Source: Thalassia testudinum (taxonomy: Eukaryota > Streptophyta > Magnoliopsida > Alismatales > Hydrocharitaceae). From it: a stretch of 64,000 nt of DNA. Positions 1 to 11,476 of this stretch are shown here, piece by piece. The position numbers and the translations under genes are program-made. Every line of letters begins with the position of its first letter. Position 1 is the stretch's first letter. The notes beneath the pieces are model-generated. The model had not been told where the DNA came from and did not search any database. It saw only the letters and a list, made by a program, of their open reading frames with translations. The stretch lies in contig JAZHRO010000073.1 of NCBI GenBank assembly GCA_037157565.1, positions 21,024,501 to 21,088,500 of the forward strand, given 5' to 3'.

Positions 1-993
1 CGAATCAACATACACACTTTATGCACCCACACTTGAGGCACATAACCTAACTTGATTTTTATTTACTCAATCGAGACTCTGACTTGTGGAACCGGTACAC
101 ACAAATCAACACATAAAGGAGTAGAAATCAGTTTAGGTTAAGCATCTCTACGTGCCTAATTGGTGATGCATCTGGGTCACTTGATTGAATTGTTTGGACC
201 GCACCACCCAATTTAAAATTGATTCATTTTGTAGCTGTCCCATAGGATTCAATATTTAGGTCAAGCCAGGTACTCCATATTTTCTAGATTTGTAAAGGAA
301 AATATTTGAACACGTGATTTCAAACTTGGTTTGCCTCTTGGAAATTTGGTTGAATATACCTAATATTTGAATCCTAAAAGCTACTAAGCAAGATTCGAAC
401 CCTAAAATTCACCTCATCCTCAATAATCTTGCTTGAAAATATTTTGGTTGTGCACATACACACATTCTCAAACAAATCATTAATGGCATAACCCATTAAA
501 GGCCCATCACATTTCGAAAGCACTAACTATCCCAAGCCTAACTAAAATTGATTGGACGTTGGCCATAAGGACTGATTTGCTCTTCAGGGCTTAGATTGAG
601 ATTGTTCAAGATTAACCTGCTTATAGTAATCAATCTGATATCTAGCTAGGGGAGTAGCGTCAAACGACTGCGGCTGGGGGGTACACTAGGAACCGGAGGC
701 ACAAGCCAAAGGAAGAACTTTCTCCCCAGTCCCTCCTTCTAACTGGTTGGATTGACTGGATATAAGTAGAGTAAATCGTCTATAATCTTAAGACAGACTT
801 TGAGAGTCTATAGACCTTTAGGCTACCCAACCTAAGGACAGGCTTGTATTTTTTGTGCTACAGGATCCCTTCTCTTCCCCGTCCTTCCGACTTCCTTCCA
901 ATGTATGCTTGGAAGGGGGTCCTTGAACCCTCGTTTGGAAGGACCTATGACCATTCCCAAAGGTAGAGGTTGAGTTATAACCAAGTAGATCCC
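1..993 (+). other. Element A leader (between primer site and gag)
   Basis: This non-coding stretch is the plus-strand counterpart of the B leader at 19058-20367. The shared landmarks are the block around 640-760 (the 'gggggtacactaggaaccgg' type motif and the 'ccagtccctccttctaactg' type motif) and the sequence just before the gag start. No gene is visible in it. Confidence 0.8.
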
Positions 994-2337
994 ATGGCTG
1001 ATCAACAACCACCTCCCCCCCCCCCCCCCCCCCCGAACCAATAGAAGCTAATTCAGAGGTAGTTGGAAGAATTGTAGCAGATGCAGCAATGGCTCCAATG
1101 AATGAATGGTTAGGGCACTCGGCCCTTGAAGGATTTTTATGATCCTTCAAATTATGAGGATCATCCCGGCGTTTTGATCCCCGTTGGTGATGTTGAGATC
1201 AAGCCCCAAATTTTGAGTCTAATTAAACACTTTCACGGGCATAGCTCAGAGGACCCATTCAATCATTTCAAGGACCTGATCACTCTGGTTCAGGCCATCA
1301 AATCGTGGAATGTGGATGAAGAACAAATGCTCATGAGGCTTTTCCCCCATTCACTCAGGGATAAGGCCGCACATTGGTACCGTACCATTAGAAGACCAAT
1401 TACTACCTAGACAGCTTTGAAATCGGCCTTCCTGAAGAAATTCTTCCCAATTGGGTAAACCAATGCATTGCGACGGGCAATTACCACTTTTGCCCATCAG
1501 TAAGGGGAACTGTTTCATGGGGCCTGGGAGAGATTCCATGATCTGTTGCGGAAGTGTCCACACCACGAGGTGCCTAAATGGAAACTTGTGTAGATTTTTT
1601 ATCACGAGTTAAATGATCAACTCCGTAATCACGTGGATACTTCTTGCGGAGGCAATTTCCTCAACAAAAACGTAGATAGCGCGTATGCTTTGCTTGAGGA
1701 AATGAATGAAAACTCTTTAAACCATGCCTCCATGGAAACCTTCAACTGATCCAACAAACAAGATCAAATGCCAATGAGGTCTAAGATTCTCATACGTTTG
1801 ATATGGAATTGATCTGCAATAAATTAGATAAGATGGATCTGGTTGCCAAACGAATAGAAGAGTGGATGCTTGAAAACTCTAAATTTTTCTATATCCACTC
1901 AATTCCACGAATTGGGATTCCATTCTTCACAAGCTCCTACAAGACGGGAGTTTGTGAACCAGTTGGAGTCGGCTTGACCTTCAGGCCAGCTCTTCTCGGA
2001 ACCTTATGGGTTCCAAACTGGGGCCTTTGATCCCAGTTTTTCTAATCCTTCTTCATCGTCATCTTATGAGGATGTTCATGCCGTGCAAAAGAATGTTAGG
2101 TCCAACCCTTACTCGAATTCCTACAATCCTAGTTGGAAAAATCACCCTAACTTCTCTTGGAAAGATCAGGGGCAGCAGACCCAATATCGACCCAATAACT
2201 ATGTACCACAAAAACCAATGGGTTAGGGTCATGTATATACTCAGTTGCCCTCGAATCACGTTAATCAGTCCATGTGGAATGCTCAACAACTCGCCGAGCA
2301 AGCTGATTTAAACCTAAAGATGGTAGAAATGCAAGGG
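994..2337 (+). pseudogene. Element A gag, 5' part (broken)
   Basis: The ATG at 994 begins MADQQPPP, matching the B gag start MAEQQPLL at 19057. A run of about 20 C follows at 1014-1034 and is likely to have slipped. The stretch 1126-1410 encodes a recognisable Athila-type gag segment (KDFYDPSNYEDHPGV; DPFNHFKDL; LFPHSLRDKAAHWY), which matches B (DPFQHLEDL; LFPHSLRDKAAHWY). Several stops and frame changes follow. The frame is cut at 2337 by a solo LTR and resumes at 5013 with MLQLMQQMKTSLDTLQSG, as in B. Gag would form the virus-like particle. This copy cannot. Confidence 0.88.
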
Positions 2338-5007
2338 TGTAATGAACGCGTGCCCCGGACGTATTTTAAGACGTCTGGGAGGTGGCCCAGACGTCTTACC
2401 AGACGTCTTGGATCACATCCAGATGTCTTGCCAGACGTCTGGGATGGTTTACAGACGTCTGAAAAACCGTTATCGTCCACACCCGCGGGCATATTCGTTA
2501 TTCTCTCTTTTTCCCTCTCTCTCTCTGTGGCTGCAGGCGGCCTGCCACCTCCTCTCTCCTCCTCGCGCGGCCTTAAAAGGGCCACGCCTCCCCTCCCGTC
2601 TCCACCGTCTCCTCCTTCTTCTCCTTCCTGTGCGCGAGAGCGAGCAGACGCGAGGGCGGCAGCGGCGGCCGCAGTGAGCGCGAAGGTGCAGCGTGCGAGG
2701 GCGGAGCTCTGCCGTGAGGGCAAGCTCGCCGGAGCGGCTTGGCCGGCCGGCGGAGGGCGCAGGGGGCGCGGAGAGGGACCTACTGCGAGCTGAGCAGCAG
2801 ACGCGCGAGGTGCGACGCGGGCGGTGTCGCGAGCGGAGGCCGAGCAGCGCCCTGATTCTGGAAAAATTTCCAGAATCAGACGTCTGGGTTGATAGCCAGA
2901 CGGCAAGGTCGACGTCTGGAAGCTCATACAGACGTCTGAAAGGTGAGTTTTCCGCCTTCTTCTTCCTTCCTGTCGACTGACCGTACTGAGGGAGGGGTTG
3001 GCTGTGCGCAGGTTCGCTGATTCGCCATCCTTTGCAAATCAGACGTCTGGAAGTTGTACCAGACGGCGGGAGTGACCTCTAGACGTCCGGGGTAACCATC
3101 GGACGTCTGGGAGATAGGCCAGACGTCCCCGCAGACTTCTGGACGTCTGGGAAACCACGCTGAACAGGTAATTCTCTGATCCACTGTTTAAGACGTCTAG
3201 AAGGAGTTCCAGACGTCTGGGAGGAGTTCCAGACGTCTAATTTTGCACAGTATCGTCTTTTTCGACCCGTTTAAGGCCCGTTCGGGCTCCGTTTTCCGTG
3301 ATTCGAGTTACGTTCTTTTCAGAATTAATTCCTCTACCCGTCTACAGTAGCTATACACTGTTTTGAGACACTCCTTATGTTTGATCCTTGTGATAGGACC
3401 TCGTTCAGTTGCAGTCTTGAGAGTCACGGAGGCATGCGGGATTCCCGATCACGCCCCCATTACTCCCGTTGTACCTGGTAGAGTGGCTTAAGTTTAAAAT
3501 CTGTTAAAGTATGGAACCATAACTAGAATCTAGGACATTGCATGAATCCTAGGAATGAGAAATGTATGGAATGATAGCTCCTAGGTGATGCATGAATCCT
3601 TGGGCTGGAAAACTAGTTGTATGCTAGATCCTAGGATGTGGCATGAATCTTAGGATGGAAAAACTAGTGGAATGTATAATACTGCAGTCTTGGAAAAAAA
3701 ATGGGAAGGAATATAAAGCTGCCTGTAAATTGAATTCACAGCTGCCTGTTATGAATAAAGAAACATGATTGGGATCATGGTTTGTAAGAACGTGAAACTG
3801 GAAAGTAAGACATAAGATGTTCTGGAACCCTACGGGGAAGTAGGAGTAGAACTCCTGGAAAGCGAATGGAATAGAATTGGGGAAGTGAGCTGGCCCTTGA
3901 GTACGGAGTACCAAGGAGAGCGACTGTCCCCCTGTTTAGTGCAGAGCTGAGCTAGCCGCCCCAGGGACCCGGGGGTTAGGACTGGCCACTCTGTACCGAC
4001 TTGTTGGCCCTCGTGTACGTAGTACCGAGGAGAGCTAGTAGTGTTAGGAGAGGAGTACTAGCTACCCCACGGGCCCCAGGGTTCTGCTAGCCTCCTTCAC
4101 CGACTTGTTAGGCCCACTAGGGCAAACCAGGGTAGTCAGGCGAGGGTGCGTGGACTGTGGAGGGGCAAGGCCCCGGTTTGGTTACTGTGGAGGGGTTGGA
4201 CCCCTGTTACTGAGAGGGCTCTGCCCTGGTTCCGTGCTGTGCTTTGAGCTCACCCGTTAACGGAAACGACTGACCGCGTGCCAGTGCGGGCTAGCTACCT
4301 GTGCGTTTATCGTGCGTGCCGTAGTCACCGTTACGTCTGTCAGTGACCTTGGGGTGGTTGACTGAGGGTAGGATCACCACGGGGGACTCTCCCGGCCAGG
4401 AGAGCACCACGTGCTACTTCTACTTTTGGAAAAGACTGCAATCAAGATCGTTCCCACGAGGACATTCGAGATCAAGTAAAGGATCTGAGAAACAAATGAA
4501 ATAGTGAGAAAAATTGAAAGATGTGAATAAAGGAAGTAATAGAACATAACAGCTACTGTACACTCTACTGTTGCCTTTAGTTAGTTTGCCACTCTACTCA
4601 GCGTTTTGCTGACGTGTTACACTCGTTACCTTTTTCAGGACCAGGTGTTGAGCAGCCAGGGTCGGCGGCTGCAGAGGACGCTAGGCCGAGTAGGGTCCAG
4701 TAGAGTTACCACAGTCTTTTGTACCTCTTTTGTTTCTGTTCTAGTGAGTAGTTTTTTTGTTTCCGCTGTACCTTCTTTACCTGCAGTTCTTGTTATATGA
4801 TTAATGTTGTTTTACTGTTGTGGTGGTACCTACTGTAGTAGTTTCTTTCCTTACTGCTGTACTTTCTTACTGTTAGTTATATTCATGCTGAATGTGGTTT
4901 ATTTTACTGTCTTTTGGTTACTTCCTCGTTGGACGACTAGGTCTTGGGATTAGTCGAGTCGGTCCGGTTCTCGTGTCTCGTAGGGACTCGGGAACCGGGT
5001 CGTTACA
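2338..5007 (+). mobile_element. Solo LTR (Tekay/Del-like gypsy LTR, tentative), 2,670 bp
   Basis: The insert begins TGTAATGAACGCG and ends GGGTCGTTACA, the TGTAA...TTACA termini typical of chromovirus (Tekay/Del) LTRs. It is flanked by a perfect 5-bp target duplication AAGGG (2333-2337 and 5008-5012), and the gag reading of element A continues across it. No internal coding region is present, so it is a solo LTR left by LTR-LTR recombination. A GC-rich block (about 2500-2870) with a TATA-like CTTAAAAGG near 2569 sits among AGACGTCT palindromes. The family assignment rests on the termini only. Confidence 0.85.
2364..3241 (+). repeat. AGACGTCT palindrome array in solo LTR
   Basis: About eighteen copies or near-copies of the palindrome AGACGTCT, often extended to CCAGACGTCTGG, lie in two groups (about 2364-2460 and 2877-3241). 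Starts are commonly 12 or 20 bp apart, which means spacers of 4 or 12 nt. The run at 3041-3160 keeps a 20-bp period for six units. The GACGTC core is a bZIP-type ACGT palindrome. Its role is unknown. Confidence 0.85.
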
Positions 5008-5012
5008 AAGGG

Positions 5013-6051
5013 TCAATGCTCCAGCTCATGCAACAAATGAAAACTTCGTTGGACACCTTGCAATCCGGACTTGGTGCAAACAACCGATAGCCAAGATCTC
5101 TACCATCACAACCTATACCAAACCCAAGGAATGTACAGAACTGAGGTGTTGAGCCTCAAGGGTTTGGTAATGATGGGGAGTCGCATGCTCAAGCTCATGC
5201 TATCTATTAAGCCACCCTAGCCCCTCCCGGAGTGAACCAAGTTCCTACCATAATCAACCGAGAGCCTCTTGTTTTTCCTAACCCTCCCCAAGGCACTAAC
5301 CAACAGCATTTTGCCATAGTAAATACCATCACCTTGAGGAGTGGTAGTAGACACAAGGGACCTACCCAACCCCATGGCAACACTATTAGGCCCCGTAGTA
5401 AGAATTCTAGACTCCCAACTAAGAATGTGATCAACAAAACATCAGAGTCTGATTTGGGAGTATGTTTCTGTTGTATGGGCAAACAGAAAAAGTCAGAGGA
5501 GAGATTGGAGGAAAGGATGTCCTTACTTCAGGCTTTCAAATTGACAATCATTTACTCCTTGCAGCTATCGGATCAATCCCCACCTATGCCATAAGTTTAC
5601 TGAATTCATATAAAGCAAAGCGTAGAGCGGAATCTGAAAACATTAGGAGAGTAGTCTTGTCTAGTAACACAAGCACACTGATCTTAAACAAGCTACCTCC
5701 TAAGAAGCAGGACCCAGGAGCCCCACTGATTTCCTGCACAATAGGAAACATCACTTCTGACCGGGCCCTTCTTGACTTGGGCGCTTCCATTAATGTGATC
5801 CCTAACTCACTGCACATGGAATTGGGTCTAGGTTACCTGAAATACACTAACATAACCTTGCAGTTAGCCAATAGATCCATTACAAAACCAAGGGGTATTT
5901 TAGAGGATGTTTTAGTCAAGGTTAATGATTTGCATTACTTTGCTAATTTTATGGTCCTGGACATGGAAGCACCAAAACAGCTCAACCACACCCCGATTAT
6001 TTTGGGAAGACCTTTCTTGGCTACCTCTAAGGCAAGTTTTTATTGTTTGTG
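5013..6051 (+). pseudogene. Element A gag 3' end and aspartic protease (broken)
   Basis: After the solo LTR the gag frame resumes with MLQLMQQMKTSLDTLQSG. The frame at about 5462-6051 encodes the retropepsin: RRDPGAPLISC-type lead-in (QDPGAPLISCTIG), the active-site motif ALLDLGASINVIP, the flap region NITLQLANRSITKPRGILEDVLVKV, and the C-terminal PIILGRPFLATSKA. The motif DLGAS in place of DTGAS is the Athila/Tat variant and also occurs in B. Frameshifts join the gag, protease and linker parts, and the copy is not functional. The protease would process the gag-pol polyprotein. Confidence 0.9.
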
Positions 6052-6621
6052 AGAAATATAGAAATGGCCTCTGGGAATAAAACGAATCGATTTAATATTT
6101 TTGAGGTCTCAAAGAAGGATAAAATTAAGTGTGGTTTGATGGAGGAGCTTGGCAGAATAGAAGAGGTAATGGCCATACATACCTTAGACAACCTTTTAAG
6201 GGCCAACTCAACCCAAACTCAGGAAGACATTCACACGGTTGCAGGGATAATTGAGGACAATAAAGACATACAACAAATTGTGGCAACCCGAGATGAGGAA
6301 GACATTTATGAATTTGGAAATTTGTTGGATGATTCACATGATCAAGTTAAAACCCAACAATGACCTCATCCTGAATTGTTAGAGTTTGAGGTTCAACGTT
6401 TGGGTGGGAATCATGAATATCAGGATGGTTGGATTAAGCACCCAAATTGTGAGGATGAAATTGAACTTTGGGGAGAAACTCTTGAAATGTTAGATATTCT
6501 AGAGTACCCACAAACCCTCAACTCATCACCAAACAATCATCATCCTTTTTCACCCAACCATTGCACAAATTCTATATCCACCCACACCTCCTCTATACTA
6601 AATCAACAAAATTCCTATTGA
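6043..6621 (+). pseudogene. Element A acidic linker after protease
   Basis: Two short open stretches (6043-6363 and 6376-6621) encode an acidic, low-complexity segment (GLMEELGRIEEV; DEEDIYEFGNLLDD). It corresponds to the region between protease and reverse transcriptase of B (FEDCGVIEELDEDN). No reverse transcriptase follows. Sequence from about 6770 already matches the region downstream of integrase in B, so pol was deleted or never present. Confidence 0.7.
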
Positions 6622-7195
6622 AGACTATTTGGGCTCTCCCTGCACCACCAGCTTGCCACTTTCATTGATCATCTCTTTGGCAGGCCCATTTTTACTCTCC
6701 GGGACCCAAATCTAGGGGCCTGGAAATTGTGTTATTACAGCCTCAATGTGAGTTACTTTTGATTGAGAACCTCGCCTAGCTAAAGGCACTAAACTCAGCA
6801 TGTGTAAAGACTGTTTCGAGCCAACTAGAATCTCATGGAAACCAGGTGCTATTCTTCCACTTCTACTCTCCTACATGCTTTCATTTTTAACAATGAAGAC
6901 ATTGCATTAACTAAGCATGGGGGGTGGATATATCTTATGAAATAATCTTTTTGTCAGTCGTAACAGTAATTTCTTGTTATTCTTAAAACTAAAAAGAAAA
7001 AGAATTAGGAGACGAGAACTTAGGTATTAGAAGTTACAAACTTTAGGAATTGATACTTTGGGACTTGAATACTTAGACTCTTTAGGTCTTCGGGCTTAAT
7101 TAGCCTTGGTGTCCACTTGAATGTGGACTTAGTCTCGAGTCCTCACCATTTCAATTTCATCTTTAATCTAGTAAATAAATTGAGATGATAGGTAC
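6622..7195 (+). other. Element A 3' untranslated region, left part, with internal purine tract
   Basis: Sequence such as 'cctcgcctagctaaaggcac' (6771 onward) matches the end of pol in B (reverse complement of about 13440-13465). A purine tract TAAGCATGGGGGGTGGA (about 6912-6928) matches the tract at 13308-13324 in B. The CACTA transposon interrupts the region after 7195. It continues at 32147. Confidence 0.75.
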
Positions 7196-7345
7196 CACTA
7201 CAAGAAAACTATGCTTTTGTGACGGTTGTTTGCAACAATAAATTTTTCCATCACAAAAGGATCCATTTTTTGTGACAGTAATAACATATCCTATACAAAA
7301 CTAATTGCAATATATTTAGAGACCTAAAATTACCGTCGCAAAGAT
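7196..7345 (+). repeat. CACTA left terminal inverted repeat and subterminal motifs
   Basis: The 13-bp terminal repeat CACTACAAGAAAA is followed by inverted GTGACGG / CCATCAC and CCGTCGC motifs (TTTTGTGACGG at 7216, TTACCGTCGC near 7331). The same GTGACGG/CCGTC motifs occur near the right end. These are the likely transposase-binding sites. Confidence 0.88.
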
Positions 7346-7960
7346 AAAACAAAAAATAAGGTGGACACTCTCCCACCCATCCGAAAAAAAGTCCCCCTTT
7401 TACATTTTCCCTTCCCCCTAAATCCACCAAAACCCTTGTTCCTCCCTTTGGTTCCAATGATGCCTTCGCTCGACGCCCCTCCCCTCCCGATGCCTCTGCT
7501 CCAGCAATAAGATGCAACACCCTTGCGCATGAGGGAGTCGAGGGAGAGGACGATGAGGACGGGCGATGCCAGCACCCCTTCCCCCCAAGTCCACCATAAC
7601 CCTTGTTCCTCCCTTTGGTGATACCCCCAAGTCCAGCGACGCCCCTCCCCTCCCGACGACTCCCCCATCCCAACGCCTCCACCCGACACCCCTCCCCTCC
7701 CAACACCTCTACTCCAGTGATAAGCTGCAACACCCTTGCGCATGAGGGAGTCGAGGGAGAGGATGGTGAGGACGGGCGGCGCCAGCACATGACGAGCAAG
7801 GAGCGGCGGAGGAGGAGAAAGGGCCCCAACGAAAACAGGGCGACGCCACCACCTAGGGCTTTGGCACTCCTAGGGCTTCGGCGCTCCTGAGGAGACGCCG
7901 CCACCTCCTCCTTCCCCCGTCGCTGCTCCCCCTCATCCTCTATATCTGGCCCTCCTCTGA
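7346..7960 (+). repeat. CACTA left arm: GC-rich imperfect tandem duplication
   Basis: A block around 7405-7570 is repeated at about 7574-7795: 'cccttgttcctccctttgg' occurs twice, and 'gcaacacccttgcgcatgag' at about 7514 and 7726. The long reading frames across it are products of its C-rich composition. It probably corresponds to the promoter or 5' leader of the transposase gene, but I see no TATA box that decides this. Confidence 0.6.
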
Positions 7961-10209
7961 TTTGGGTGATGTTTCATTGTTGGTTACTAAACTATTCTCC
8001 TACATAAGCTTTGGGGTCAGGGAGATGATGTTGTCCATGGATTTTAAGCAAAAAAATTATGACGGAAGAGCTGTTCATATTGGTTCTCCACAGGTTCAAG
8101 GATTGAGCACTTATTTACTAGTTAAAGATATAATAATTATATGAGCATTGCACATGATAATATCTTAATTATTAGCTATAATTCTTCTTTTTCTTATATT
8201 ATTTGATGAGTATCATGCTAACATTCAAACAACATCTAAAAGAATCATTTTTTTAATGAGATTTGTTTTTTTCCTTGAAAAGAACTTAATTACAATGTAA
8301 ATATGAAAAATTCAAAAACTTGGTTATTGCGACCCTCCTTATCGTGAAATCCCGAATTGTCCACTGTCTGTATTCTCCTTGTTCCCATGATAGGGATGGG
8401 AACTATACGATTAAATCAGTTGCCATCCTTAGCACCTAGTCTACATTTACTATCAATGGTCTCAATATACCATTTCCAATCTCTATGGTCTCTAGGGTTC
8501 TTGCTACCCAACTTTGTTGTTGTTTCCAACTTTATTATGCCAAAATTAAATTGATCAGCTTTTTAGATGACCCTGGCATCATAGGCTATTCAAATCCTAC
8601 AATGTGCCTTTTTGTCTTGAGCCTCTAAGGCTCTAAAGCCTCTTCTGACCTTAAACAATCCATTTGCTTTCAAACTCTATAGTGCCTTGTTCATTGTCTT
8701 GCTTTAGGTCATCTATTAGTCCTAGTCTCCTCCAAGGCCTCAAATGTTTTACGGTAGTATGTTATTTCTCATTATTAAATCAGGTTTTAATTTTGACTAT
8801 TGAAGCGTGCAATTGCATAGGAAATAAAAAGTTATGTTGAAAACCCCCCTCACGAATAGAAAGGAACAACAACAGGACAAGTCCTTTATGGGCAGATCTG
8901 TTATCCCATCTCTAAATGCAAGTGTTTAAATGACTCCATATATATATATATAGGTCTTCCACACACTTTCAGACAACAAAATATGCATGGTAGAAATAAG
9001 TATAGACCAACATAACACACCAAATAGGACCACCTCAAGGTTCATTAATCTCAACTGCTACTTTGCATTCCCTCTTGTTATAGAGGAATTACAGGGTTCA
9101 AATTTCACTATTGGCAAGTGGGAGGAAAAACTCCTGAAATTCTTCATGTACTATTGGCAACTATTGCTTTGGGTATTATTCACGTCAATTCAAATAACCC
9201 ATCCAAACTATTGGAAATGGGTTATTTGAGTAATGAGTTGGGTTGGATCTAAACCATAAAATTTGTTCATTTATGGCTTGGTTGGTGGGTCCAATATCCC
9301 CCACCTGACCCATTCAATAAACATGCACTAATTAGGTTGGTGAACATGGTTGTACTCACCTATCCCAGCTTTAATTCCCGAAGTAGATGTCGTGGTGCTT
9401 CGTTGCTTTCGTCTTAGGTTTGTCTTAATTTTGTTGTTATGGCTTCAAATTATTTTCGTTAGAATTGGTTTTTACTATTGTAATCATTTAGCAAGAAAGA
9501 TTGTTGATATAAATGTAAAATAGTTTTTTACTAGAATTTTTAAGAAACAACTAAGTGGGTTATTCTACTCCTTAGGTTTACCACTTTTTGATCTCCACAA
9601 ATATCTGTTATTAATATTATCTTGCACAAATATCTTTTTTACTTGTGCATAACATCAAAGAATCCAAAATGTCATATGAGGCATTTATAGTTTGAACGAG
9701 TCAAACTAAACCATTATGATTTTTTATCTTGGTTTGGGATGAGAAGCGTATGATTTTCACCCAACCCGATCGACCGAAATTGATTGCCCAAATAGTTCAG
9801 CCATTGTATTTTAATCAGATTATGGGTAGTCATTGTCAACCCAAACTGAATTCAACTTGAACCCACCCAAACTGGTTGAACACTCACACTTACTACAAAT
9901 GGGGTTGACCTATTTGTTTGTTATTATTATAGTTATAAGAATAACTGTGACCTATATTTTAGTTAGATCTAGTTATTATTATAAGAATCTTTTAATCAAA
10001 ATTCTTTGTTTGTTTGGTCATAGCATTACTTTCGATTTGGATATTATTTATTATTTTGCACATATGTTTTTAGTTTCAATCTTTTTAAGTTTTGATATTG
10101 TTGTGGTTGCTCTTGTCTACATATTATATTATATTATATTATATTTTTTCTTTCATTCATCTATGAAATTTGAAGACCTTTTAAAATGATTTTTTTTTCG
10201 ATTGTAGAC
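7961..10209 (+). other. CACTA region upstream of TNP2: nothing recognised
   Basis: This is AT-rich sequence between the left arm and the TNP2 start, with only short reading frames. Simple repeats occur at about 8938 (TA)n and 10125-10146 (TATAT-type). No domain, RNA gene or terminal repeat was recognised. Confidence 0.6.
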
Positions 10210-10400
10210 ATGGATAAGACGTGGATGGATAAACGGTTGAAGACATAGAAGCATATGATATTGGAGTATGTCGATTTTTGGATTGGGCGTTTCATGAGGA
10301 TCGATCAATGTATAGATTTGGATCTAAGAAAGATTGGATATTTTGTCCATGTAAGATTTGTATGAACACAAGAAAGAGTAATCGAGAAGGTGTGCATGAG
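10210..10400 (+). pseudogene. TNP2-like CACTA transposase, exon fragment with transposase-associated domain
   Basis: The ATG at 10210 starts MDKTWMDKRLK, the opening of the plant transposase-associated domain (D+SWM pattern). One frame on, the sequence gives GVCRFLDWAFHE and then WIFCPCKICMN, the Cys-rich part of the same domain. A frame change and an in-frame TAG lie between them. The gene is cut at 10400 by element B. The ATGAG duplication codes HE, and reading resumes at 22061. Confidence 0.85.
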
Positions 10401-11044
10401 TGTTAAACGAGAATCTACGCTAACGTGTTTGGTTTTGGAAAACCCGTCGTTGTAGTTCGAAAGCGAAGGATTCGTGTTCAACAAATAAAATTTATACCGA
10501 AATAAGAATTCCGGGTCGAACTCAGGGAGGCTACGTTGATCTATATTCGCAATTATGTTTTTTTAGGATTTTTGATAAACAAGGCGAAATAATTACAATG
10601 GAGCTATGAAATTGAGAGAGAGAGAGAGAAAGAGAGAAAGAGAACATGCATTCAATATTTCAATTGTTTATACAAGCAAACGAAATGAAAGTTACACTAG
10701 AAAGCGGGGAATCAATTACACTATAAAGCAGGAAAATTCTACACTAGAAAAGCTGTAAATAAGAATGGGAGAGAGAAGTTATCCTCCTCGACGGTCGCTT
10801 GGAGGACGAGCCGGACGGGACGACGCCTGGACGAAGGAGAATGAGGCGGGACGAAGGAGGACGAAGCAGAAGAACGGGAACGAAGCAGCACGCCGTCGTC
10901 GTCGCGGGATCCACTTCCGAAGGGGGACGAAAATTTGGACTTTATCTCGCGAGAAGCATCCCGGGTGTGGGACAAGCTTCTCTTGAGCTTTGGAGAGGTA
11001 GAGAGGAGAAGGAAGGGATGAAAATTTCGTATGGAGGGGGTCTC

Positions 11045-11053
11045 CTTTTATAG
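11045..11053 (-). promoter_or_regulatory. TATA box of B 3' LTR
   Basis: On the minus strand the sequence reads CTATAAAAGGAGACCCC. This is the best TATA match in the LTR, followed by a C/T-rich segment suited to the start of R. Confidence 0.8.
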
Positions 11054-11104
11054 TTGCAAGGAGTGGGGGCAAAATGGACATTACATCTTCAAAATAATAA
11101 ATAA

Positions 11105-11143
11105 GGGGTCTTTAGTGACGGATAAAACCGTCGCTAAAGCCCC
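11105..11143 (-). repeat. Hairpin upstream of B TATA box, CACTA-subterminal-like
   Basis: GGGGTCTTTAGTGACGG (11105-11121) and CCGTCGCTAAAGCCCC (11128-11143) form an imperfect hairpin with a 6-nt loop. GTGACGG...CCGTCGC resembles the subterminal motifs of the surrounding CACTA element. The right LTR has the same hairpin (about 21093-21131). Confidence 0.65.
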
Positions 11144-11408
11144 GCCGTCGCCGTCGCCGCCGCGCCCACGCGCGCCCGCTCGGCTGGCCTGCGCGCGTAA
11201 CGCATACGCACGTCCGCGTCGTCTCAGCCATCCGATCGCGAGATCGGACGGCTTAGATCGCGTCCACGCCCGCTGCGTAGCACGCCCGCCCGCGTGCGAT
11301 CGAGCGTCCACCAGAGCGTCCAATTGCGCGTCGGCGCTATCGGGCGCGCGCGGCCGTTGGATCTTCATCCGACGCTCGTGCGCGCCCGCTCGTCCGCGCC
11401 TTCGACCC

Positions 11409-11476
11409 CCTCACCGCGGCTCGAACCCGCGACCTCCGCTTCGCCCGCAGCTGCGTCGCCGCTGCGCTACGCGGGC
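11409..11476 (-). promoter_or_regulatory. tRNA-like module in U3 of B 3' LTR (A box / B box)
   Basis: On the minus strand an A box TAGCGCAGCGG (11459-11469) and a B box GGTTCGAGCC (11418-11427) are separated by 31 nt, the spacing of an intron-less tRNA. Both match RNA polymerase III consensus. A D-arm-like GCG/CGC pairing and a T-arm-like CGCGG/CCGCG stem flank them. There is no clean acceptor stem, so it is a tRNA-derived or tRNA-like promoter module, not a tRNA gene. The Pol II TATA box lies 366 bp downstream. Confidence 0.75.

Noticed and set aside
1014..1034. Poly-C run as a regulatory element
   Set aside because: It lies in the proline codons at the start of A gag and is explained by slippage in a decayed repeat. 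The G run at 35581-35591 is similar.
2245..2927. 180-214-aa reading frames in the first solo LTR
   Set aside because: They cross the gag/LTR junction, are Arg/Ala/Pro-rich in a GC-rich block, and overlap on opposite strands.
2364..3241. A CRISPR-like array
   Set aside because: Units are 8-12 bp palindromes with 4- or 12-nt spacers, much too short. The context is a plant LTR with no cas genes.
7251..7904. 217-aa reading frame in the CACTA left arm
   Set aside because: It is made of a C/G-rich tandem duplication, has overlapping frames on both strands and no domain.
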